Shown piece after piece: positions 1 through 5,231 of a stretch of DNA of 30,444 nucleotides (positions within the stretch are counted from its first letter, which is position 1; the number at the start of each line of letters is the position of its first letter). Source of the DNA: DASPOF01 sp035626155 (GTDB taxonomy: Bacteria > Desulfobacterota > Binatia > Binatales > Binataceae); contig DASPOF010000109.1 in the NCBI GenBank assembly GCA_035626155.1, forward strand, positions 1 through 30,444, given 5' to 3'. A model generated the notes under the pieces. The model saw only the letters and a program-made list of their open reading frames with translations, made no database searches and was not told the origin of the DNA. The position numbers and the translations under genes are program-made.

Positions 1-1
1 G

Positions 2-271
2 GGCCGCATTTTCGATCGAATGGTGTTCGAGCGCTACGGGGTCCGCGGCCTGACTCACGTCAAGTCGCGTGAGCGCGCGCCGCGCAGCATTCTCGGCTAC
101 ATTGGGCTTCGCGCGCTCGCCGAGGGGGATCGCATCCGCGCCCGGCGCGCGCTCGCCCGCGCGCTCCGCATCGATCCGTGGAGATTCAAGAATTACTTTA
201 GATTCGCGCGAACCTTCCTGCCGCCCGCGTTGGCCAAAGCGCTGTCCGGAAAAGCCCGCCGCGCCACCTGA
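2..271 (+). CDS. Family-2 glycosyltransferase, C-terminal fragment (5' end outside window)
   Basis: The frame is open from the left edge and ends at TGA 269-271, so only the last ~89 residues are visible. They contain an Arg/Ala-rich helical stretch (ALAEGDRIRARRALARALRI) followed by DPWRFKNYFRFARTFLPP and a basic tail. A TPR-like helix pair followed by FxRxFLPPxLxxxL is typical of the tail behind the catalytic GT-A domain in bacterial family-2 glycosyltransferases that modify cell-surface polymers. The catalytic DxD part is outside the window, so the donor sugar cannot be told. It converges on the minus-strand activator gene ending at 356. The family call is an inference from the tail alone. 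Confidence 0.55.
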   Translation, partial: GRIFDRMVFERYGVRGLTHVKSRERAPRSILGYIGLRALAEGDRIRARRALARALRIDPWRFKNYFRFARTFLPPALAKALSGKARRAT

Positions 272-280
272 AGCTATCAG

Positions 281-304
281 GCGACGCGCCAGTTCGCGCG
301 TTGC
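281..304. terminator. Hairpin between convergent genes
   Basis: GCGACGCG (281-288) can pair with CGCGTTGC (297-304) over eight positions with one G-T wobble, leaving an 8-base loop. It sits in the 84-bp spacer between the glycosyltransferase stop and the 3' end of the minus-strand activator. No T-run follows on either strand, so a bidirectional terminator role is only plausible. Confidence 0.25.
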
Positions 305-355
305 GCCAATCCGGGGAAACCGCGGGGCAGGGCGGATGCGGAGGCCGCCGGCGTT

Positions 356-1537
356 CTACGATGCGCCGGTTCCGTTCTTGCGCAGATTCCGGTATGCGCG
401 CCCCTCGGCAAGCCCGTAGCGGTTCAGCATCCGGTAAACTGTGTAGCGCGAAACTCCGAGCAGCTCCGCCGCGCGATGGCAGTTGCCGTGAGTCGCCTCG
501 AGCGCGCGGATGAGCGCGATCTTGGATGCCTCGCGGATGACCGCGTCGAGCGCGTAGGGCCATTGCTTCTCGGCCATCACACCGCCGTCTATCACCTCGA
601 GCTCCGCGCGCGGGGCCTCGAATGCGGGCGGCTCGGCGCCTTCGACGGCGCCGTCCTCCTTAACATGGTCGGGCAACTCATCGAGGGTGATGCGATCGCC
701 GTCGGTGAGGATGACCGCGCTTTCGATCGCGTGGGCCAGCTCGCGCACGTTGCCGGGCCAGTTATGCGCCACCAGCGCGTCCAGCGCCCGGCTGGAGACG
801 TACTTTATCTCCTTGCCGAACAACCGGTTGTAATGCTCGATGAAATGGCCGACGAATGCCGGGATCGCGTCGCGCCGCTCGCGCAGCGGCGGGAGATAGA
901 TCGCGGCCGTGTTGAGCCGATAGTAGAGGTCGTCGCGGAACTGCCCGTTCTTCACCATCGCGCGCAGATCGTGATTGGTCGCGGCGACCAGCCGAATATC
1001 GACGTGGTAATTCTTTGCCGATCCTACCGGCTGGACCTCGCCGCTCTCGACCGCGCGCAGCAGCTTGGGCTGGAGTTTGAGCGGAAGCTCCGCAATCTCA
1101 TCGAGGAACAGGGTTCCGCCATCGGCGGAACGGAAGTATCCGAGCGAGTCCTCGCGCGCGTCGGTGAACGCGCCCTTGACGTGCCCGAACAATTGCGACT
1201 CCGCCAGAGACTCGACCAGGTTGGAGCAGTTGAACGTCACGAACGGCCCGTCGGGCGTGGGCCCCAGCGTGTGCAGCGCGCGCGCCACCAGTTCCTTGCC
1301 CGTCCCGGACTCGCCGTGGATGAGGACCGTCGCCTTGTACGGACCCAGGCGCGAAATCGTCCTCAGTATCTTGCGAACCTGCGCCGACCTCACCACCATC
1401 CCCCCGACGCGCTCCGAGCCTTGAGACAAACGGTCTATGCTCACCCACTCCGAGCTGCTCGAAGCCGCATCGATGCCGTGGCGGTGCGTCAAATGGGCCT
1501 GAGCGGACTCCAGGCCAGCGATCTCGCTGTGACGCAT
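356..1537 (-). CDS. Sigma-54-dependent transcriptional activator without sensory domain (activator 1)
   Basis: This is a bacterial enhancer-binding protein that uses ATP hydrolysis to open promoters held by sigma-54 RNA polymerase. The chosen ATG (1537) has AGGGAG about 8 bases upstream; a longer in-frame reading would include the leader. The protein is 393 aa. Residues 1-45 are a short non-conserved tail with no receiver, GAF or PAS domain. The AAA+ domain carries Walker A GESGTGKE (75-82), the sigma-54 contact loop as GAFTDA (122-127) instead of canonical GAFTGA, Walker B GTLFLDE (141-147), sensor I AATNHDL, and WPGNVREL near sensor II. A Fis-type helix-turn-helix ends the protein (RAAELLGVSRYTVYRMLNRY). 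The paralogue at 12126-13307 has the same length and near-identical AAA+ blocks; the two flank the Tad locus. Its activity is probably set by its amount or a partner protein, as with PspF or HrpS. The Tad target is inferred from position. Confidence 0.93.
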   Translation of the reverse strand: MRHSEIAGLESAQAHLTHRHGIDAASSSSEWVSIDRLSQGSERVGGMVVRSAQVRKILRTISRLGPYKATVLIHGESGTGKELVARALHTLGPTPDGPFVTFNCSNLVESLAESQLFGHVKGAFTDAREDSLGYFRSADGGTLFLDEIAELPLKLQPKLLRAVESGEVQPVGSAKNYHVDIRLVAATNHDLRAMVKNGQFRDDLYYRLNTAAIYLPPLRERRDAIPAFVGHFIEHYNRLFGKEIKYVSSRALDALVAHNWPGNVRELAHAIESAVILTDGDRITLDELPDHVKEDGAVEGAEPPAFEAPRAELEVIDGGVMAEKQWPYALDAVIREASKIALIRALEATHGNCHRAAELLGVSRYTVYRMLNRYGLAEGRAYRNLRKNGTGAS

Positions 1538-1564
1538 CGTGACTCCCTTTCCCTCGCTCGGCGC

Positions 1565-1591
1565 GAGAGTTTTTTGCCCCCGGCAACTCTC
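1565..1591 (-). promoter_or_regulatory. Stem-loop in the leader of activator 1
   Basis: On the minus strand GAGAGTT and AACTCTC (7 bp, perfect) enclose an inner TTGCC/GGCAA hairpin with a GGG loop. The element lies between the predicted -10 (1613-1618) and the ribosome-binding site, so it would be in the mRNA leader. It could tune stability or translation; no known riboswitch class is recognised. Confidence 0.35.
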
Positions 1592-1612
1592 CCTAACAAC
1601 TTGTAGGAAAAG

Positions 1613-1642
1613 CATATATGATAGTTGTGTCACTCCAGTCAA
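1613..1642 (-). promoter_or_regulatory. Sigma-70-like promoter for activator 1
   Basis: Read on the minus strand, TTGACT (1642-1637) and TATATG (1618-1613) are separated by 18 bp, giving 5/6 and 4/6 matches to the -35 and -10 consensus. Transcription would start near 1606, leaving a leader of about 70 nt before ATG 1537. No GG-N10-GC sigma-54 element was found in this spacer, so activator 1 appears to be made by the housekeeping polymerase. Confidence 0.5.
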
Positions 1643-1653
1643 GTGCATCGGTG

Positions 1654-1738
1654 ACATTTTACGTACTCGTTTTAGCCAACATGGGCCCTGCTCAGCACTA
1701 CCATCGCGCTAATCCTGTAGAGTTTTACGTCAAAATGT
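1654..1738. repeat. Imperfect inverted repeat upstream of activator 1
   Basis: ACATTTTACGT (1654-1664) and ACGTCAAAATGT (1727-1738) are inverted copies differing by one inserted base, about 62 bp apart. The block is AT-rich against a GC-rich background and lies just upstream of the predicted -35. It could be a looped operator for a regulator of activator 1. The binding protein is unknown. Confidence 0.3.
1707..1714 (+). promoter_or_regulatory. CGCTAATC motif, copy upstream of activator 1
   Basis: Exact octamer CGCTAATC, inside the inverted-repeat block. By eye, the same octamer occurs elsewhere in the window only twice, both in the flp1 promoter region (3234 and 3247). The 7-base core GCTAATC occurs upstream of activator 2 (11748). 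It is a candidate shared binding site; the protein is unknown. Confidence 0.35.
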
Positions 1739-1835
1739 GCAATCCGGGGAATTTCGGCGAAAAAACGGCAAAGCCCGGCCGTGGCGGCGAGCGCGGCTTG
1801 CGTTGCAGTCGCGATCACGTAAGCTTGGCGGACGT

Positions 1836-1912
1836 GAGCCGTTAGCTCAGGCGGTTAGAGCATCTGACTTTTAATCAGAGGGTCCCGGGTTCGAGTCCCG
1901 GACGGCTCACCA
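1836..1912 (+). tRNA. tRNA-Lys (anticodon UUU)
   Basis: A full cloverleaf folds: acceptor GAGCCGT/ACGGCTC, D-stem GCTC/GAGC, anticodon stem TCTGA/TCAGA with loop CTTTTAA (anticodon TTT), 5-base variable loop, T-stem CCGGG/CCCGG with loop TTCGAGT, discriminator A, and an encoded CCA end. Length is 77 nt including CCA. It decodes AAA and AAG lysine codons. It lies alone between the activator 1 promoter region and the minus-strand lipoprotein gene. No duplicated 3' end suggestive of an integrated element was seen nearby. Confidence 0.97.
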
Positions 1913-2066
1913 ATCAATTCAACGACTTGTGGGCATCCGCGAAGATTCGGCACGCCCGATCGGCGGCGACTGTGTGGGGACCGCCGCTCAAAATCGCGGA
2001 TTCGAACTGCGATCTCTCCGAGAAAGCCACTTCGCCTGGAGGAGCACGCGCCGGCAGTCTGACCGT

Positions 2067-2981
2067 TCATTGCGGCGGCGGGGGCGGCGCGCTCAACACG
2101 CCGCCACGAACGATCGTCACCTCTGACAGGCGCGTCTCGGGATCGAATGCCAACAGATAGGCGGGGAAGCCGGTCTCCGCGACGCCGATTCCGGTGCGCG
2201 CATCGCAACCGCATCGCGCCGCCATAGCATCGTTGATAGCCGTGAAGCGGTCGAGGTTGAGCGCCGCAACCGGCATGGCGTCCTCGGCGATCCAAAGCTT
2301 GAGGGCGCCCGGCTTCAAATCGATTCGCGCGACAAGATGCGATTTGCCGACAGTCGCGGTGGTGCGAATCCACTGCGTGAACCCGGCATCATCCATCTTG
2401 CTCGTGGCCTGATACTTTTTGCGCAGCGTTGCAATCGCGGCAGACGGCGGGTGCTTGCCCGCGCCCTCGCGATGCGCCGTCTCTTCCTCGGCGACGACCT
2501 TCCACATCTCGCCGGCCCACTGCGTGATCCGCGCGGGATCGGCACCTGCAGTCGACCGGTACTCGAGCGCAGCCTCCTGGGCGGCGGGCAAATCCTTTCT
2601 GGCGAGCGCTGCCTCGACGCGGCGGATCGCTTCGGATCGCATCTGTTCATCGATCCGCACAAGCAGCGCGCCGCTTTGGCTGTTGGGCTGGCTGGATGCC
2701 TCGGCGCAGGCCCGGCGCTGCTCGGCCATCGAGATGGAGGGACGGCCGATCATGAAGTCGGCGAGGCACAGGTCGTCGGCGACCTCGCGCTTTTCCGGGA
2801 GGCTTAAGTTCGCCTCCTGGGATTTGAGGCCGAGCAGCAGCTTGCGCGCCTCGACGTACTGCCCGCCTGCCAGTTGTTCGCGCGCGGATGAAAGCGCGCT
2901 GGGCGCACATCCGCCGATTGAAATCGCCAGGCCGAGCAGGAGAGAGGCCGGGCCGAGCGCGGTGACACGCGTGGGAGGCAT
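2067..2981 (-). CDS. Lipoprotein of unknown function
   Basis: ATG 2981 gives 304 aa starting with a short signal peptide and lipobox IGGC (Cys25), so the protein should be lipid-anchored in the envelope. A longer in-frame reading exists, but the signal peptide fixes this start. Residues ~30-210 are helical and repeat-like, with segments such as REQLAGGQYVEARKLLLGLK and ARKDLPAAQEAALEYRST that look like degenerate TPR units. The C-terminal ~90 residues (from KSHLVARIDLKPG) seem to be a beta-rich domain containing CGCDARTG. The tail is a proline run. A weak -10 (CATAAT, minus strand, 3012-3007) would leave a short leader; no good Shine-Dalgarno is visible. It is divergent from the flp genes and could be a TadD-like accessory of the pilus, but that rests only on position. 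Family not recognised. Confidence 0.75.
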   Translation of the reverse strand: MPPTRVTALGPASLLLGLAISIGGCAPSALSSAREQLAGGQYVEARKLLLGLKSQEANLSLPEKREVADDLCLADFMIGRPSISMAEQRRACAEASSQPNSQSGALLVRIDEQMRSEAIRRVEAALARKDLPAAQEAALEYRSTAGADPARITQWAGEMWKVVAEEETAHREGAGKHPPSAAIATLRKKYQATSKMDDAGFTQWIRTTATVGKSHLVARIDLKPGALKLWIAEDAMPVAALNLDRFTAINDAMAARCGCDARTGIGVAETGFPAYLLAFDPETRLSEVTIVRGGVLSAPPPPPQ

Positions 2982-3233
2982 AATCAAGCCCGTCGGGCGC
3001 GCCACTATTATGTGCCATCGCAGGTGCGATCGCCTATCGCTGGAAGAGAGAGGCCGGCGCCCGGCCTGCGGCGCTTTATCAACTTCTGCACCGCAATTAA
3101 TGTCATACCCGGTCTCCACCTTCCTCACCCGCGCAATTACGTTCGCCCGATCAATAATCGGCCCGGCGCGTCCTGTGCCTTCCTGGAATCGAGTCGCCAG
3201 TTTTCGGCCGATCCCTGTGCCACAAGCGGACAG

Positions 3234-3254
3234 CGCTAATCTTCGCCGCTAATC
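3234..3254 (+). promoter_or_regulatory. Direct repeat CGCTAATC x2 upstream of flp1
   Basis: CGCTAATC occurs at 3234-3241 and again at 3247-3254, 13 bp apart. The pair lies about 50-70 bp upstream of the -24 element of the flp1 promoter, where enhancer or bending proteins bind in sigma-54 systems. A third copy is upstream of activator 1, and GCTAATC is upstream of activator 2. Confidence 0.4.
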
Positions 3255-3263
3255 AACTTCGTG
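3251..3263 (+). promoter_or_regulatory. Possible IHF-type bending site
   Basis: AATCAACTTCGTG matches the enterobacterial IHF consensus WATCAANNNNTTR at all but one fixed position. It sits about 40-50 bp upstream of the -24 element, where IHF usually bends DNA between activator sites and sigma-54 promoters. The consensus may not hold in this organism, and the site overlaps the second CGCTAATC copy. Confidence 0.22.
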
Positions 3264-3302
3264 CAGTGGTTCTCGCGCGTGAGCTTATTTGCGCGTCCCT
3301 GA

Positions 3303-3318
3303 TGGCATGGCGCGTGCA
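3303..3318 (+). promoter_or_regulatory. Sigma-54 (-24/-12) promoter of the flp/Tad operon
   Basis: TGGCATGGCGCGTGCA matches the sigma-54 consensus TGGCACGRNNNTTGCW at 14 of 16 positions counting free ones, with the essential GG and GC exactly 10 bp apart. Transcription would start near 3329, about 50 nt before the flp1 start. A sigma-54 activator gene lies on each side of the locus. Confidence 0.7.
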
Positions 3319-3380
3319 CCGGTTCCTCACAGCAGAGTTGGCTCGGCTCCGACTCAATTCAGTAACAGGAGGACCCGAGA

Positions 3381-3560
3381 ATGAACTATCTGAAAAAGGT
3401 CTTGGTAAGCGCCGGTGAATTCCTGAGAGGCCAGACGATGACTGAGTACACACTCGTGATTGTCGCGGTCTCGGCCGGCGGGTACGTCGCCTACCAGAGC
3501 CTGGAGGGCGGGATCAACACCATCGTTACGAGCCTCGCTAACACGCTGTCCGCTATATGA
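3381..3560 (+). CDS. flp: Flp-type major pilin 1
   Basis: A 59-aa Flp/Fap pilin precursor, the subunit of a Tad (tight adherence) type IVb pilus. The leader is short and basic (MNYLKKVLVSAGEFLRG). The prepilin peptidase site G/QTMTEY has Glu at +5 and Tyr at +6 of the mature protein, the hallmark of Flp pilins. A hydrophobic stretch (TLVIVAVSAGGYVAY) follows, then a short soluble tail, giving a mature pilin of about 42 residues. AGGAGG ends 8 bases before ATG 3381. It is the first gene behind the sigma-54 promoter. It is close in sequence and identical in length to the second pilin at 3674. Confidence 0.92.
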   Translation: MNYLKKVLVSAGEFLRGQTMTEYTLVIVAVSAGGYVAYQSLEGGINTIVTSLANTLSAI

Positions 3561-3673
3561 ACGGAGAACCAATTATCGCTTGTGAGTAATCGCGAGAGAT
3601 CATTAACCGGCCTGCGCCGAATCGATATGCCGAACTTGAGCAATTACGGTTGGAATAAAGAGGAGGTGACACG

Positions 3674-3853
3674 ATGATTCGTCTAAGAACAGCAGTGAAG
3701 AAGGCTTGGGAGCGCCTGAGAGGGCAGACCATGACTGAGTATGTACTAATCATTGCTGCAGTCGCGATCGCCGGTTACGTGGCGTACGAGGCGCTCGAAG
3801 GCGGAATCAACAACGTCATCACGAGCGTGACCAACACGCTCAAGGGCGCGTGA
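3674..3853 (+). CDS. flp: Flp-type major pilin 2
   Basis: A second 59-aa Flp pilin, starting MIRLRTAVKKAWERLRG and followed by the same processing site, G/QTMTEY. The hydrophobic segment is VLIIAAVAIAGYVAY, and the tail motif LEGGIN is shared with pilin 1. It is preceded by an almost ideal ribosome-binding site, AGGAGGTGA (3661-3669), stronger than that of pilin 1, which suggests very high translation. The 113-bp gap from pilin 1 holds no recognisable promoter, so the two are probably co-transcribed. A strong hairpin lies 46 bp past the stop. The two pilins may build a mixed fibre, or one may be a minor or specialised subunit. Confidence 0.92.
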   Translation: MIRLRTAVKKAWERLRGQTMTEYVLIIAAVAIAGYVAYEALEGGINNVITSVTNTLKGA

Positions 3854-3899
3854 TGACAGATCGCGACGGTTCGCATCGTCCGGACCGTGAAGCCTGCGG

Positions 3900-3932
3900 T
3901 CGGCGGCGGGCGGGGAGGCCGCCCGCCGCCGA
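3900..3932 (+). terminator. Strong GC hairpin behind the pilin genes
   Basis: A perfect 14-bp inverted repeat (3900-3913 with 3919-3932) encloses a 5-base GGAGG loop. There is no T-run, so it is not a classic terminator. Between abundant pilin mRNA and assembly-factor genes, such a hairpin commonly acts as a partial terminator or as a block to 3' exonucleases. Confidence 0.5.
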
Positions 3933-4088
3933 TGGCGCACCGGGCGATTCGGCCGGGCCGCGGGCGGGTTCGAGCTTCCGCACACATGTCGAGGCGATGG
4001 GATTGAGGGCGGCGCGAGCGCGGGAATCGGCGATAGAGAGCGCGATGAGCCAGTAGGAGGCGGGCCGTAGGGTCGTTCCGGAAGCACA

Positions 4089-4108
4089 CGATTCGCTGCG
4101 GCGAATCG
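4089..4108 (+). promoter_or_regulatory. 8-bp hairpin in front of cpaB
   Basis: CGATTCGC (4089-4096) and GCGAATCG (4101-4108) form a perfect stem with a TGCG loop. The stem ends four bases before the purine-rich ribosome-binding site of cpaB. It may adjust cpaB translation or be a processing boundary after the pilin hairpin. Nothing else is evident in the 3854-4124 spacer. Confidence 0.35.
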
Positions 4109-4124
4109 AACAGAGGGGGTGAAG

Positions 4125-5201
4125 GTGAGGCGGTCGGTAATTTTCGTGATGCTCGCGGCGGCGGCGGCGGTGCTGGCCGCTATTATCGTCTTCTCCGCGC
4201 TCGAGCGGCGCGAGGCGGAGGTCGAAAGCGCGCTTTCCAAGTCGATGGAGATTGTGGTCGCGGCGCGCGAGCTGCCGCTCGGCACGAAGCTCGACCAGAG
4301 TTGCCTCAAGGTGGCGCGTTGGCCGCGCGACAGCATCCCCGAAGGCGCGTTCTCCGATAGCAACGTCCTGATGAACGCATACGTTACGAACCGGTTCGTC
4401 GCCAACGAGCCGATCGTGGCGAGCAAGCTTTTCCTGGGGCAAAAAGTCTCCGGCGTCATGCCGCTGCTGATTCCGCCCGGAATGCGCGCGATGTCGGTTG
4501 CGGTCGATGAGGTGAGCGATATTGCGGGGTTCGTGCTGCCGCAGACTCGCGTCGATGTCCTGGCCGCGATTTCAGGCAACGGACCGGAGCAGCCGGCGTT
4601 CTCGCGTATCGTGCTTCAAAACGTCGAAGTGATTGCGGTCGCCCAGGAGATCGAGGGCAGCAAGGACCAGCCAATCGCGGTCAAGGTCGTTACGCTGCTC
4701 GTCTCTCCGCAAGACGCCGAAAAGCTGTCGCTTGCCAGCCGTGAGGGAACTCTGCGCCTGGCGATGCGGAATTACAGCGACAACAAGCTCGTGATCACGG
4801 GCGGCGCCGATATGCGCGACCTGCTTTACGCCGGGGTGCGCGAGGCAGCGATCAAGACTCAGCCCGCCGCGCTGCCGGCTGCGCCGAGAAGGCCGCGCGG
4901 CGTGAGCGTAGAGATTCTGCGCGACGGCAAGAGTGCCGGCTCGGTTTCATTCATCAATACCGCGCTGCCGGGCCATGAAACCCATTTCGAACCCGATGCC
5001 GACGCGCCCCCGGCGGCGATGGCGAGTCCCGCAGGGACGGCCGTCTCCGACGCGCCGCCGCGCGATGTCAAAGAAGCGGCAGCCTTTTCCTCTGCGATGC
5101 CCGCGCCGCTTGCTGCAGCCACGGGCGCGCCGGCCCAGGAGTTTCCCAAGTCGCCGGGCACAAGCGGCGCACCCGCTCCGAAGTCGATTGTTATCCCGTG
5201 A
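4125..5201 (+). CDS. cpaB: Flp pilus assembly protein CpaB (RcpC)
   Basis: CpaB/RcpC is an inner-membrane-anchored periplasmic protein thought to stabilise the Tad secretin and gate the pilus. GTG 4125 is preferred over GTG 4119 because the run AGAGGGGG (4112-4119) would sit too close to the earlier codon; this gives 358 aa. Residues 4-25 are one membrane anchor. Residues ~41-105 form a SAF domain (MEIVVAARELPLGTKL to NEPIVASKLF). Residues ~110-230 are the RcpC-type domain (IPPGMRAMSVAVDEVSDIAG and LPQTRVDVLAAI, later VKVVTLLVSPQDAEKLSLA). The last ~90 residues are Pro/Ala-rich and probably disordered. It is followed 30 bp later by the secretin gene. Confidence 0.93.
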   Translation: MRRSVIFVMLAAAAAVLAAIIVFSALERREAEVESALSKSMEIVVAARELPLGTKLDQSCLKVARWPRDSIPEGAFSDSNVLMNAYVTNRFVANEPIVASKLFLGQKVSGVMPLLIPPGMRAMSVAVDEVSDIAGFVLPQTRVDVLAAISGNGPEQPAFSRIVLQNVEVIAVAQEIEGSKDQPIAVKVVTLLVSPQDAEKLSLASREGTLRLAMRNYSDNKLVITGGADMRDLLYAGVREAAIKTQPAALPAAPRRPRGVSVEILRDGKSAGSVSFINTALPGHETHFEPDADAPPAAMASPAGTAVSDAPPRDVKEAAAFSSAMPAPLAAATGAPAQEFPKSPGTSGAPAPKSIVIP

Positions 5202-5231
5202 TCATCTGGCGGACTCGAGAGGAACTCTGCG

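Noticed and set aside
476..1606. Long plus-strand frame antisense to activator 1 and its counterpart antisense to activator 2 (12060-13478).
   Set aside because: The two resemble each other only because the activators are paralogues; neither has a recognisable domain or ribosome-binding site.
1998..2007. T-loop-like GGATTCGAAC downstream of tRNA-Lys as a second tRNA or attachment-site remnant.
   Set aside because: No acceptor or anticodon arms can be built around it, and it does not copy the tRNA-Lys 3' end.
1855..2373. Minus-strand open frame of 172 codons ending in GEPSGTRTRDPLIKSQML.
   Set aside because: Its C-terminus is the antisense translation of the tRNA-Lys gene, a well-known database artefact, and the rest overlaps the lipoprotein gene in another frame.
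3172..3221. Direct repeat CCTGTGCC (3172-3179 and 3214-3221), 42 bp apart, as activator site for flp1.
   Set aside because: The spacing is suggestive, but the match is short and not found before activator 2.
3853..4056. 67-codon plus frame overlapping the flp2 stop as TGATG.
   Set aside because: Arg/Ala/Gly-rich product with no family; much of it is the translated 14-bp hairpin.
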